A stretch of DNA of 64,000 nucleotides from SIAQ01 sp963767835 (GCA_963767835.1 CAVYFY010000023.1:62001-126000), one strand, 5' to 3'. Counted from the stretch's first letter, positions 19,532 to 30,531 are shown. Numbers and translations are program-made. Notes: generated by a model from the sequence alone, not told the origin.

Positions 19532-20314
19532 ATGACCTCAATGCGAACTTTTACCTTTCTCGGCACCGGCACCTCCGTCGGCATCCCCATGGTCGGCTGC
19601 GATTGCCCGGTTTGCACCTCGACCGATCCGCGCAACCAGCGCTATCGCTGCTCGGTGCTGATCGGCTTGCCGCAAGGGAATCTGCTGATCGACACGACGC
19701 CGGAGTTGCGGCTGCAACTCTTGCGGGCGAAGGTGAAGCTCGTGCACGCGGTCCTGTTCACGCACGCCCATGCCGATCACATGTACGGGCTGGACGATCT
19801 GCGGCCGATCCCGATGCGGCTGGGCGGGCCGGTGCCGCTCTATTGCACGCTGGAAGTGGAACGGAAATTGCGCCAAGCGTTTTCTTATGCGTTCAGCCCG
19901 GACGCCGAAACGCAGCCGGTCGGTTATTTGCCAAAGTTGACATTTCGCACGATCACGGATGAGCCGTTTACGGTCCTGGAGGAGCGGATCACGCCGATCC
20001 CGCTAGAGCACGCCCATTTCAGCGTATTCGGCTTCCGCATCGGCGCTCTGGCGTATTGCACCGATGTAAGTAAAATTCCCAGGGAGAGCATGAAGCGGCT
20101 CGAAGGTCTCGACATCCTGATCCTGGACGCGCTGCGATTGCGCCCGCACCCGGCTCATTTCTGCCTGGACGAGGCGCTCGAAGTGATCGACCGTTTGCAG
20201 CCGGCCAAGGCGTATCTGACGCACATGTCGCACGATCTGGAGCACGAGGCGACCAGCAAGCTGCTGCCGCCCAGCGTCGAGCTGGCGTATGACGGATTGT
20301 GCTTTCCGTTTTGA
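19532..20314 (+). CDS. MBL-fold metal-dependent hydrolase (PhnP-like)
   Basis: 260 residues. Metallo-beta-lactamase fold with GTGTSVGIPMVGCDCPVCTS, the metal motif THAHADHMYGLDDL and the distal HMSHDLEHE. The N-terminal CDCPVC is the extra zinc site of PhnP-type phosphoribosyl cyclic phosphodiesterases, a group that includes many enzymes of unknown substrate. Cytoplasmic. An internal ATG at 19541 is an alternative start. The next gene begins 29 bp downstream with an AGGAGAG site, so the two are likely cotranscribed. Confidence 0.88.
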   Translation: MTSMRTFTFLGTGTSVGIPMVGCDCPVCTSTDPRNQRYRCSVLIGLPQGNLLIDTTPELRLQLLRAKVKLVHAVLFTHAHADHMYGLDDLRPIPMRLGGPVPLYCTLEVERKLRQAFSYAFSPDAETQPVGYLPKLTFRTITDEPFTVLEERITPIPLEHAHFSVFGFRIGALAYCTDVSKIPRESMKRLEGLDILILDALRLRPHPAHFCLDEALEVIDRLQPAKAYLTHMSHDLEHEATSKLLPPSVELAYDGLCFPF

Positions 20315-20343
20315 CCGCTTGCGGCGTAGCAGGAGAGATAACC

Positions 20344-21715
20344 ATGATCCCGGACGATTTGCGCCAACGCTTGCGTGCCCATGGACATGATCATCTTTTG
20401 GAATCGCTGGAGACGCTTGGCGAGGCAGATCGCGCCGATTTGGTGCGCGAGCTGGAGCGCATCGACTTGGCGGAATTGCGGACCCTGCACGCACGGAGCG
20501 ATCAGAAGGACGCGCTGCCGGAGCGCGCGCGTATTCAGCCGTTGCCGTACCCGATCATTGACGAGGCACAGATGGAACGGCTTCGAGGCACGGGTCAGCG
20601 CGAAATCTTCAAAGGTCGGGTCGCCTATCTGGTGGTCGCCGGCGGGCAGGGGACGCGGTTGGGGTTCGATCACCCCAAGGGCATGTTTCCGATTGGGCCG
20701 CTCTCGAAGAAGACGCTTTTTCAGTTGCATGCCGAGAAGATATTGACCATGCACCGCATGTCGGGCGCGCGCATTCCGTTCTTGGTGATGACGAGCCCGG
20801 CGACCGATGCCGAGACGCGCCAGTTCTTCAAGCGAAGAAATTATTTTCGCCTGCCGCCGCAAGACGTGTGGTTTTTCTGCCAGGGGACCATGCCGGCGGT
20901 CGATCTCGAAAGCGGCCGACTGCTGCTCGAAGCTCCCGGACGCATGTGCCTGAGTCCGAACGGTCACGGCGGCACGATCACCGGCTTGCACGAAAGCGGG
21001 TTGCTCGATCGTCTTGTCGAATTGGGCGTCGAAACGATCTATTATTTCCAGGTCGATAACCCGCTCGTGAACCTGATGGATTGCCTGTTCATCGGCAGAC
21101 ATCGGACGGAAAACGCGGAGGTTTCCTCGAAGGTGCTGCCGAAAGCGGGGCCGACGGAGAAAGTCGGCAATTTCGTGCTTGTCGATGGCCACTGCGCGAT
21201 GATCGAGTATTCCGATCTGCCCGATGAGTGGGCGCACGCGACCGACGAGCAAGGTAAGCTCAGATTCTGGGCAGGCAACCCAGCCATCCATTTGTTCGAC
21301 GTCGATTTCCTGCGCAAGCTCACCGCCGAAGCCGATCGGTTGCCGTGGCATCTGCGCGCAAGAAAGTGCCGCACCTGGGCGATGCCGACCCGGCTACGGA
21401 GAACGCGCTCAAGTTCGAGCGCTTTATCTTCGATAGCCTGCCGCAAGCGGAGCGCTGGACCGTGCTGCCCACAAGACGCGAAGAGCAATTCGCTCCGGTC
21501 AAAAACAAAGAGGGCGTCGATTCGCCGGCAACCGCGCAACAGATGATGTGCGCCAGGCGGCGCGTTGGCTGCGTGAAGTCGGTGTGGAGGTCCCGGCCGG
21601 GATTCGGGTCGAGATCAGTCCGCTTTTCGCCATCGACGTTGTGGACCTGCGCGACCATGCGGCCAAGATTCCGAGCATCGTGAAAGACACGTATTTGCGC
21701 GAACCGCTGTATTGA
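20344..21715 (+). CDS. UDP-N-acetylhexosamine / UTP-sugar pyrophosphorylase (two one-base frameshifts)
   Basis: About 457 residues after correction. It makes UDP-sugars from UTP and sugar-1-phosphate. The nucleotide loop is VVAGGQGTRLGFDHPKGMFP; PNGHGGTITGLHESGLLDRL and VDNPLVNLMD follow, a pattern of the UAP1/AGX family. Frame breaks occur near 21363 (GCAAGAAAGTG, where a fourth A is expected) and 21538 (CGCAACAGATG, where CAAACA is expected). Beyond them the protein continues with VPHLGDADPATENALKFERF, then VRQAARWLREVGVEVPAG and a normal stop at 21715. Each is a one-base loss, so sequencing indels are likely. manC follows 9 bp downstream: a nucleotide-sugar operon. Confidence 0.85.
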
Positions 21716-21724
21716 GGGAAATCA

Positions 21725-22804
21725 ATGTTGCACTCGCTCATCATGGCCGGCGGCGGGGGCACGCGGTTTTGGCCGCGCAGCCGACAGCACAAGCCGAAGC
21801 AATTCCTGACGCTGGTCGGTACTTCGTCGCTGTTGCAGCAAGCCCTGGAGCGCATCGAGGCGCTCGTGCCGCCGGCGCGCACCTGGATCATCACCGGCGC
21901 CGGCTACTGCGCCGAGACCGCCCGGCAACTTCCAACGCTCCCCGCCGAGCGCATCGTCGGTGAACCATGCGGACGCGATACGGCGGCGTGCATCGGCCTG
22001 GGGGCGGCGCTGATCGCGCGCGACGATCCCGACGGCGTCATGCTCGTCATGCCGGCCGATCACGTGATCGAGCCGGCCCAGGAATTTCGCCGCGCCGCCC
22101 ATGTCGCCGAACAAATAATCCTCGAACATCCCGCCGCCCTCGTTACCTTCGGCATCCGCCCCACCTTCGCCGCCACCGGCTACGGCTACATCGAGCGCGG
22201 CGCGGAAATGGCAGAGCGGCAGGGCGTGCCAATCTATTGCGTCGGCTCGTTTCGCGAGAAGCCGCACGTCGCGCTGGCCGAGGAATTCCTGGCTTCGGGG
22301 CGGCATTACTGGAATAGCGGAATCTTCGTATGGCGAGCCGGGACGATCCTTGATGAATTGCGCCGCAATCAGCCGAAACTCGCCGCCGCCGCCTTCCGCA
22401 TCGCCGCTGCCTGGGGCACGCCGCGGCAAGACGAAGTGCTGGCCCACGAATACGCCGCGCTTGACCGCATCAGCATCGACTACGCCGTCATGGAGAAGGC
22501 GGCGGAAGTGCTCGTCGTGCAAGCGCCGTTCCAATGGGACGACGTCGGCAGCTGGCTCGCGCTGGAGCGCCGGCATCCGCAAGACGCCGACCACAACACC
22601 GTCCTCGCCGATCATCTCGGCATCGACACCCACAACTGCGTCATTGCCGGCGACCCCGGCAAGTTGATCGCCACCCTCGGCGTCCGCGATCTCATCATCA
22701 TCCAGGACGGCGACGCCATCCTGGTCGCCAATCGCCACGATGAAGCCAGCGTCAAGAAGCTGGTCGAGCAACTTAAGGCGCGTGGGCTGGAGAAATACCT
22801 CTAA
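21725..22804 (+). CDS. manC: Mannose-1-phosphate guanylyltransferase
   Basis: 359 residues, the single-domain type. It makes GDP-mannose from GTP and mannose-1-phosphate. Motifs: AGGGGTRFWPRSRQHKPKQF (GTP-binding loop and Lys), GEPCGRDTAACI, MPADHVI, FREKPH and YWNSGIFVW, then SIDYAVMEKA and WDDVGSWLAL. No fused isomerase domain. It directly follows the UTP-sugar pyrophosphorylase and supplies activated sugars for exopolysaccharide or glycosylation. A GxxExxY unit follows ten bases after the stop. Confidence 0.93.
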   Translation: MLHSLIMAGGGGTRFWPRSRQHKPKQFLTLVGTSSLLQQALERIEALVPPARTWIITGAGYCAETARQLPTLPAERIVGEPCGRDTAACIGLGAALIARDDPDGVMLVMPADHVIEPAQEFRRAAHVAEQIILEHPAALVTFGIRPTFAATGYGYIERGAEMAERQGVPIYCVGSFREKPHVALAEEFLASGRHYWNSGIFVWRAGTILDELRRNQPKLAAAAFRIAAAWGTPRQDEVLAHEYAALDRISIDYAVMEKAAEVLVVQAPFQWDDVGSWLALERRHPQDADHNTVLADHLGIDTHNCVIAGDPGKLIATLGVRDLIIIQDGDAILVANRHDEASVKKLVEQLKARGLEKYL

Positions 22805-22813
22805 AGACCAAGC

Positions 22814-23267
22814 GAATCACGAAAGCGCGAAAAACGAAAACACGAAAAAGTGGGGGAACGTATGGGGCACGAGTTCGAATCGCTTTCTGGCCAAATTCTC
22901 GAGGCCGCGGTGGCTGTACACAAGACATTGGGGCCCGGGTTCCTCGAAAGCGTGCATCAAAAAGCAATGGAGGTTGCCTTGCGCCACCGGAATATCCCGT
23001 ATGACGACCAAAAAGAGATTAACATCGTGTTCGAAGGCGAAGCGGTCGGGCTACACCGGCTCGATCTCATTGTTTGCAATGAAATTGTCGTGGAATTGAA
23101 AGCGGTCAAGGCATTTGAGGATATCCATTACGCCCAGCTCAAATCCTACCTCAAGGCAACCGGGTTACGTGTTGGCCTGCTGCTAAACTTCAACGCCGTT
23201 ACCCTGGCAGTAAAGCGCGTCATTCTATGACTTTTTCGCGTTTTCGTTTTTCGTGCTTTCGTGATTC
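22814..23267. mobile_element. 454-bp unit: GxxExxY gene between 38-bp inverted repeats
   Basis: Left arm 22814-22851 and right arm 23230-23267 are complementary at 36 of 38 positions; they begin GAATCACGAAAGC and end CGAAAAAGT. The arms enclose exactly one gene; its stop codon ends in the first base of the right arm. The unit lies 10 bp after manC and ends 2 bp before the ruvX start codon. No target duplication was recognised. Confidence 0.8.
22862..23230 (+). CDS. GxxExxY-type PD-(D/E)XK protein
   Basis: 122 residues. Family signature GPGFLESVHQKAMEVAL (the G..E..Y-type box, with His-Gln at the final position), followed by the nuclease-like core LHRLDLIVCNEIVVELKAVK (D-x(n)-E-L-K) and AQLKSYLKATGLRVGLLLNF. 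The catalytic D, E and K are present. The family is widespread, mostly unstudied and resembles the PD-(D/E)XK nuclease fold. Start at 22862 chosen for the GGGGGAACGT site ahead; a GTG four codons upstream is possible. It is bounded precisely by 38-bp inverted repeats, which suggests the gene moves, or is moved, as a unit. Confidence 0.88.
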   Translation: MGHEFESLSGQILEAAVAVHKTLGPGFLESVHQKAMEVALRHRNIPYDDQKEINIVFEGEAVGLHRLDLIVCNEIVVELKAVKAFEDIHYAQLKSYLKATGLRVGLLLNFNAVTLAVKRVIL

Positions 23268-23269
23268 CA

Positions 23270-23713
23270 ATGAAACCACCTACCCGCTTGCTGGCAATCG
23301 ATCCAGGCACGGTGCGTCTGGGCCTGGCGATAAGTGATAGCGAACGACGGATCGCGTCGCCGCTGACGACGTACACGCGCCGCACGCCGGCACTGGATGC
23401 GCAGTTCTTCCAGAAGATCGTCGCGGACGAGGATGTGGCCGCCATCGTCATCGGTTTGCCGATCCATGAAGACGGCGGCGAGGGGGAGCAAGCGAAAGCC
23501 GCCCGCGTCTTCGGCGCCTGGCTGCAAGAGGCGACCGGCTTGCCGTGCGTGTTTCAGGACGAGCGATTCACGACCTTCCAGGCGGAGTCGGCTCTTCTGG
23601 ACGCGGGCTTGACGAAAAAGAAACGCAAGGCCAGGCGCGATCGCGTGGCGGCACAGATCATACTGCAAGCGTATCTGGACGCGGGGTGTCCAGGTGAGAT
23701 TAAGGCAATGTAA
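23270..23713 (+). CDS. ruvX: YqgF/RuvX family Holliday-junction resolvase-like nuclease
   Basis: 147 residues. RNase-H-like fold with RLLAIDPGTVRLGLAISD (first catalytic Asp), AIVIGLPIHEDGG, VFQDERFTTFQAESAL (Glu) and the C-terminal RDRVAAQIILQAYLD (Asp). RuvX proteins act in pre-16S rRNA maturation; the older name implies Holliday junction cleavage. The start is the ATG at 23270 just beyond the right inverted repeat of the GxxExxY unit, which therefore occupies its immediate 5' leader. Overlapping signals with the downstream epimerase suggest cotranscription. Confidence 0.9.
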   Translation: MKPPTRLLAIDPGTVRLGLAISDSERRIASPLTTYTRRTPALDAQFFQKIVADEDVAAIVIGLPIHEDGGEGEQAKAARVFGAWLQEATGLPCVFQDERFTTFQAESALLDAGLTKKKRKARRDRVAAQIILQAYLDAGCPGEIKAM

Positions 23714-23735
23714 CATTACCCGCAAAGGAGCCAAC

Positions 23736-24737
23736 ATGCCCTTTCAAATGACATGGCAACCACGCGCCAACACGCTCGGCCTCGATAACCGTGTCGCCGT
23801 GCTACGCGAAGCGAACACATTCGTGGAGGTTTGGCCCGCGCTCGGCTTCAACGCTTATCGCTGGCAAGTGAACGGCCAGGAAGTGCTTTATCGCAACCCG
23901 CAATTCTTCATCGACAATCGGCCCACGCGCAGCGGCATTCCGATGCTGTTTCCGTTTCCCAATCGCATTCGCGACGGCCGATTCACGTGGCTCGGCAAGC
24001 AATATCAACTTCCGCTCGGCGATTCGGCGCTCAAAAACGCCATCCACGGCTTCGCGGTCAAGCACGCCTGGCGCGTCGTCGATCAAGGGGCCGATGCCGC
24101 GAGCGCTTGGATTACAGGAGAATTCCACGGCTCGGTCGATGCGCCGGAGACGCTGCCGCTTTGGCCCGCCGATTATCGACTGCGCTTGACCTATCGACTG
24201 CTGGAAAATGTGCTGCGCCTCGAGATCGACGTGGACAATCCGGACACGAAGTCGTTGCCCTTCGGCATAGGGTTTCATCCCTATTTCTCGACCGGCCCAT
24301 TCGGCGGCGCGCAGTCGATCATTGCGGCCGGCGCCGCCAAGATGTGGGAACTGATCGACAATCTGCCGACCAGCAAAATCCTCGACGTCAATCCCGAGCG
24401 CGACCTGCGCGCTGGCCAGACTTACGCCAATCTGAACCTCGATGATGTAATGACCGGGCTCACGCCGTTCGCGCGGGACCCGGAAGATCACCTGGGCATG
24501 ATCGGCGTGGTGCGGCATCCGTCCGGGGAGCGGATGCTGACGATGTGGGCGTCGAACGATTTCCGCGAGTTGGTGCTGTTCACCCCGCCGCACCGGGAAG
24601 CGATCTGCCTGGAGCCGTACACCTGCACGACCGATGCGATCAACCTGCAAGAGCGTGGCATCGACGCCGGCCTGCGCGTGCTGGAACCCGGCGAGCACTG
24701 GCGCGGCGCCATCGAAATCCATCTGGCGTCGTCATAG
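23736..24737 (+). CDS. Aldose 1-epimerase family protein
   Basis: 333 residues. Galactose-mutarotase-like beta-sandwich: NPQFFIDNRPTRSGIPMLFP, IHGFAVKHAWRV (catalytic His), LPFGIGFHPYFS (second His) and the C-terminal ICLEPYTCTTDAINL (catalytic Glu). It interconverts alpha and beta anomers of aldohexoses or a phosphorylated sugar. The start at 23736 has a good AAAGGAG site. It is the last plus-strand gene before the convergent kdp operon. Confidence 0.9.
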   Translation: MPFQMTWQPRANTLGLDNRVAVLREANTFVEVWPALGFNAYRWQVNGQEVLYRNPQFFIDNRPTRSGIPMLFPFPNRIRDGRFTWLGKQYQLPLGDSALKNAIHGFAVKHAWRVVDQGADAASAWITGEFHGSVDAPETLPLWPADYRLRLTYRLLENVLRLEIDVDNPDTKSLPFGIGFHPYFSTGPFGGAQSIIAAGAAKMWELIDNLPTSKILDVNPERDLRAGQTYANLNLDDVMTGLTPFARDPEDHLGMIGVVRHPSGERMLTMWASNDFRELVLFTPPHREAICLEPYTCTTDAINLQERGIDAGLRVLEPGEHWRGAIEIHLASS

Positions 24738-24740
24738 CGA

Positions 24741-24773
24741 AAAAAAAAAGCGGAGGAAGCCGGCTCTCTTCCG
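24741..24773 (-). terminator. Terminator of the kdp operon
   Basis: On the minus strand a GGAAG/CTTCC stem (24756-24760 with 24769-24773) is followed by TCCGC and a run of ten T residues (24741-24750). It lies 50 bp after the kdpC stop and just past the convergent epimerase stop. Confidence 0.7.
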
Positions 24774-24823
24774 GTCCCCCCGCCCGGCGTTCCGGACCAG
24801 CCGGATCACCATCGCATGCGTAT

Positions 24824-25381
24824 TCATTTTCCATCGAGCGCCAAATTCAGCTTCAGAACGTGGACGCGCGCTTCGCCGAGGAATCCAAAGGTTCGCCCTT
24901 CGGTGTGGGCGGCGACGAGCCGGCGGATTTCGTCGGCGCTTTTGCTGCGCACCTTGGCGACGCGCGTCACCTGATACTCGGCGGCGGCGGGGCTGATGTG
25001 CGGATCGAGCCCGCTGGCGGACGCGGTGACGAGATCGACCGGGATCGGCCCTTTCTGCTCAGGATCGGCGTCGCGCAGCGTCTGGACGCGTTCATCGATC
25101 GCCTTGAGCAGGTCGGGATTGGTCGGGCCCTGATTCGAGCCGCCGGAAGCCGTGCCGTTGTAGGGCGGATCACTTGCGGACCGGCGACCCCAGAAATATT
25201 TTGGATCGTCGAATGGCTGCCCGATCAACGCCGAGCCTGCTTTGTCCTTGAGCAAGCTGCCGTTGGCGGAATCGTGGAACAACGTCTGGCCGATGCCGGT
25301 AACGAGCGCCGGATAGGCGGCGCCGGTCAGCAGTGTCAGGAGCGCGAACAACGTCAATGCAGGTCGAATGTGTGATGTCAT
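24824..25381 (-). CDS. kdpC: Potassium-transporting ATPase KdpC subunit
   Basis: 185 residues. One N-terminal membrane segment (ALTLFALLTLLTGAAYPALV), then the family blocks GSALIGQPFDDPKYFWGRRS, YNGTASGGSNQGPTNPDL, PVDLVTASASGLDPHISPAA and the C-terminal EARVHVLKLNLAL. KdpC stabilises the KdpFABC high-affinity K+ pump. Last gene of the operon, after kdpB with a 134-bp gap that contains an inverted repeat. No kdpDE sensor-regulator pair is in the window. Confidence 0.95.
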   Translation of the reverse strand: MTSHIRPALTLFALLTLLTGAAYPALVTGIGQTLFHDSANGSLLKDKAGSALIGQPFDDPKYFWGRRSASDPPYNGTASGGSNQGPTNPDLLKAIDERVQTLRDADPEQKGPIPVDLVTASASGLDPHISPAAAEYQVTRVAKVRSKSADEIRRLVAAHTEGRTFGFLGEARVHVLKLNLALDGK

Positions 25382-25414
25382 TGCGTTTTACCTCTGTCCG
25401 CGCCGTTTCGGGTC

Positions 25415-25491
25415 GATGCTCGCTTGCGGTTTCGCGCACCGAATCCTGTCGAACCGCGGCATTCAGTGCGCGAAACCGCCAAGCGAGCATC
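25415..25491. repeat. Palindromic element in the kdpB-kdpC gap
   Basis: Arms 25415-25439 and 25466-25491 match except for one inserted base (GATGCTCGCTTGCGGTTTCG...). A close relative with the same GTGCGCGAAACCGCCAAGC arm is at 50816-50918 upstream of the phosphodiesterase gene. Confidence 0.85.
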
Positions 25492-25515
25492 AATGCGCAT
25501 CCGAGATCAATGTCG

Positions 25516-27603
<2,088 letters not shown>

Positions 27604-27613
27604 AGTTTTCTCC

Positions 27614-27690
27614 GCCGCTTGCGGCTTCGCGCTCGCAACGAAGCGCCGAGAACCCCGGCGCATCAACGCGAGCGCGAAGCCGCAAGCGGC
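27614..27690. repeat. Palindromic element between kdpA and kdpB (GCCGCTTGCGGC family)
   Basis: Arms 27614-27636 and 27668-27690 are perfect 23-bp complements. The last base overlaps the kdpA stop codon. Arm sequence matches the in-frame insert in carB at 3876-3952; the loops differ. Confidence 0.9.
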
Positions 27691-29530
27691 TATTCCATCA
27701 TCTGCAATTGTTCCACGATCGGCCCCAGCGCCAGAGCCGGCACAAACGTCAATGCGCCGACCAGCAGCACAGCGCCGACCAGCAACACCACAAACAGCGG
27801 CGTGTGCGTCGGCAGCGTCCCCGAACCGGGCGGCGTATATTTCTTGCGCGCCAGCGAACCCGCCACCGCCAGCACCGGCACCATCAGCCAGAAGCGGGCG
27901 ATCAACATCACGATCGCCAGCGCGGTGTTGTAGAACGGCTCATTCGCGTTAAGTCCGGCGAAGGCACTGCCATTGTTGTTCCCTGCCGACGAGAACGCGT
28001 ACAGCACCTCGGAGAAGCCGTGCGCTCCTGGATTGTTCAAGCTGTTCTTGGTTTCGCCAGGCTTGTCGGGATCGGGTTGCGTCAAACCCGGCCCGAGCAC
28101 GGCGATCGCGGTGCCGACCAGCACGATCAGCGGCGGGATCAGGATCGCAATCGACGCCATCTTCATCTCGAAAGCCTCGATCTTTTTGCCCAGATATTCT
28201 GGCGTGCGGCCCACCATCAGCCCGGCGATGAAGACGGCCACAAGTGCGAACATGAGCATGCCGTAGAGCCCGCTGCCGACGCCGCCGAAGACGACCTCAC
28301 CGAGCTGCATGAGCCACATCGGCACGAGCCCGCCCAGGGGCGTGAAGGAATCGTGCATGGAATTGACGCTGCCGTTTGAGGCGGCGGTGGTCGCGGATGC
28401 CCAGATGGCGGAGTTGGCGATGCCGAAGCGGGTCTCCTTGCCTTCCATGTTGGCGACGGGAGGAATGTCGTCCGATCCCGGGATCGCCACCTTCTTCGCG
28501 ACTGCGGGCACTCCTTGCTCTTCCGCCGCCATGCAGCCGATGGTGAGCGGCACGAAAATCACCAGCATCGCGGCCAGGATCGTCCAGCCCTGCCGGCGAT
28601 CGTTGACCATGACGCCGAAGGTGTAGCAGAGCGCGCCGGAATGATCAGGATCGCCATTAGCTCGAAGAAGTTCGACAGCGGCGTGGGATTCTCATAAGGA
28701 TGGGCGCCGTTGGCGTTGAAGAACCCGCCGCCGTTCGTGCCGAGTTGCTTGATCGCGATCTGCGAGGCGGCCGGGCCCATCGGCAACGTTTGCGTGGCCA
28801 CCTCTTTTTTTTCGGTGACAGGTTTTCCATCAGCGTCAAGGATGGCTTTGCCGTCGGCGTCTTTCTTCGCAACATCGACGGTGAGCGGTTGGAGCAGCGT
28901 GACTTCTTGGTACTTATCGAAATTTTGCACCACCCCTTGCGACACGAGCAGCACGGCCAGCAGCAGTGACATCGGCATCAGGACGTATAGCGTAGCGCGG
29001 ACGAGATCGACCCAGAAGTTGCCAATGGTTTCTGCGGAGTGCCGGGCCAGGCCGCGCACCAGGGCGATGAGAACGGCAATACCGGTCGCTGCCGAGAGAA
29101 AGTTCTGCACGCCGAGCCCGAGCATCTGGCTCAGGTAGCTGAGCGTCGATTCGCCGCCATAACTTTGCCAGTTGGTATTGGTGGCAAAGCTGACGGCGGT
29201 GTTGAACGCAAGCCCCGGTTCGACCGCCTTGAATTCCTCAGGATTCTGATTGAGCGGCAGTTCGGCCTGCAAGCGCAACAGGACATAAAGAAACACGAGG
29301 CCGACCCCGTTGAAGAAGAGCACGCAGCCGGCATAGACGCGCCAGGTCATCTCCTTGGCGAGATCGACGCCGGCGAGCCGATACAGCCCGCGCTCCAGCC
29401 AGCCGAGCACGTGATCCAGTCCGCACGGCTGCCCCTGAAAGACGCGGGCCATGTACCATCCCAACGGCTTCACGGCCGCCAGCAGCACGGCAAGAAACAA
29501 TCCGAGTTGCGCCCACGCATTCGCGCTCAT
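27690..29530 (-). CDS. kdpA: Potassium-transporting ATPase KdpA subunit (one-base frameshift)
   Basis: About 613 residues once a single missing base near 28640 is restored (IIPG-ALCYTFGV; a GGG is read as GG). KdpA is the K+-selective channel-like subunit of KdpFABC in the cytoplasmic membrane. N-terminal part: GLFLAVLLAAVKPLGWYMAR, TNTNWQSYGGESTLSYLSQM (first filter loop); C-terminal part: FSSAGNNNGSAFAGLNAN, and AMVGRTPEYLGKK-type loop (MVGRTPEYLGKKIEAFEMK). Start at 29530 overlaps kdpF by four bases. A frameshift in an otherwise intact kdp operon is most likely a sequencing error. Confidence 0.9.
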
Positions 29531-29619
29531 GAAAACCACTCCGGCTTGAGCAACGCTGCCGTCAAATAAAGGAACAGCCCCAGCGATAACGCCAATCCGA
29601 TCAGCTCGGTCCCGTTCAT
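29527..29619 (-). CDS. kdpF: KdpF small membrane subunit
   Basis: 30 residues: MNGTELIGLALSLGLFLYLT followed by AALLKPEWFS, one membrane helix ending in the characteristic KPE-F motif of KdpF, which stabilises the KdpABC complex. Its stop overlaps the kdpA start (ATGA) and its start overlaps the preceding tiny gene by four bases, so all are translationally coupled. Confidence 0.88.
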   Translation of the reverse strand: MNGTELIGLALSLGLFLYLTAALLKPEWFS

Positions 29620-29714
29620 TTCCCGCCTCCCATGAGGCGGTCGCACAGAACGAGCAAGCCCACCGACAGAAGCGCGAAGCCGGCAAGGATCGCGATGTAA
29701 ACGTAATCCGACAT
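29616..29714 (-). CDS. 32-aa single-helix membrane protein ahead of kdpF
   Basis: 32 residues: MSDYVYIAILAGFALLSVGL, then LVLCDRLMGGGK. One predicted membrane helix and a short polar tail with a CDRLMG motif. Start and stop overlap patterns (ATGA with kdpF) make it a genuine member of the kdp operon. It lacks the KPE-F end of KdpF and is not a duplicate of it. I recall similar uncharacterised small ORFs ahead of kdpF in other bacteria. Function unknown; an accessory subunit or coupling leader are possibilities. Confidence 0.65.
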   Translation of the reverse strand: MSDYVYIAILAGFALLSVGLLVLCDRLMGGGK

Positions 29715-29855
29715 GAAGCACCTTCTTGGAAGCGCGTAAACAACCAGGATCATGCTATCGGGGTTCGCGTCATATGTGCGTCAATACCGAAGTGGAGGAC
29801 GTAAAGATTTCGTAAAAGCACCGCGCAGCTTGGAAATGCTTGCGTGAAGCGCGCG

Positions 29856-30281
29856 TCAGGTGATATAGCCGAGCATCTGCAGAATGCGGCCGAGAAAGAC
29901 GAGGGCGCCGACCAGGGCCGCCGTCGCGCTGGCCATGAAGACGGCGCCGGCGGCGATGTCGAGCGCCCTGTAAGTGCGCGCGCGTGTCTCCGGATCGAGG
30001 CCGCGGTGCAGCGTTTCGATGGCGCTGTTGAAAAGCTCGAAGGTCAGAACGAACCCGATGCACAAAAGCAACAAGCCCCATTGCTCCAGCGAACATCCCA
30101 GGGCAAAGGCGACCGCAACGACCAGGGCAGCAGCGAAGAAATGGACGAAAAAGCTGCTGTGCCCGCGGATGCCCAGCTTCAAGCCACGCAGCGCGTCCGT
30201 GAACTTCTGAGACCAGAGCCGCTTTGGCCGCGGCCCCGCGGCGAACTCACTGGTTTCCTCGGCAGGAGGCCAATTCACCAT
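29856..30281 (-). CDS. dgkA: Diacylglycerol kinase / undecaprenol kinase family protein
   Basis: 141 residues. Three membrane helices and the family motif FELFNSAIETLHRGL, then RALDIAAGAVFMAS (usually KD..AGAV; here the Lys is replaced by Arg-Ala-Leu). An N-terminal hydrophilic leader of about 40 residues contains LRGLKLGIRGHSSFFVHFFA, the amphipathic entry helix. Phosphorylates lipid alcohols at the membrane. Start at 30281 (MVNWPPAEE); the longer frame upstream translates a repeat. It lies upstream of kdp on the same strand with a 141-bp gap that must contain the kdp promoter. Confidence 0.85.
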   Translation of the reverse strand: MVNWPPAEETSEFAAGPRPKRLWSQKFTDALRGLKLGIRGHSSFFVHFFAAALVVAVAFALGCSLEQWGLLLLCIGFVLTFELFNSAIETLHRGLDPETRARTYRALDIAAGAVFMASATAALVGALVFLGRILQMLGYIT

Positions 30282-30349
30282 CACCGTCCCTCCCACAGGA
30301 CTTTGATAAACGAAACATAACAGATTCGTCAGAAGCCGTCGAGGCAGGA

Positions 30350-30415
30350 AAATCCGAAATCCAAATGTCGAAATCCGAAACAAATCCGAAATTCCGAAAT
30401 CCCGAAATTCCAAGA
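30350..30415. repeat. GAAATCCGAAAT word repeat
   Basis: Five or six imperfect copies of (G)AAATCCGAAAT(T/C)C in tandem in the 250-bp divergent gap between dgkA and rplC. Low complexity and A-rich against the GC-rich background. Confidence 0.75.
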
Positions 30416-30531
30416 CGAAAACAATCCGTCTGGACGAAAACGCTCCTGGCTGCATAATATCTGTTCCGCCGGATTTGGCCCGGCGGCATCATACTCGGCC
30501 AGCCAATCATCTGGCCCAAGGGAATCGAATC

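Noticed and set aside
29715..29855. Riboswitch (for example a c-di-AMP type) in the kdp leader
   Set aside because: I could not identify the conserved core of any riboswitch class in these 141 bases.
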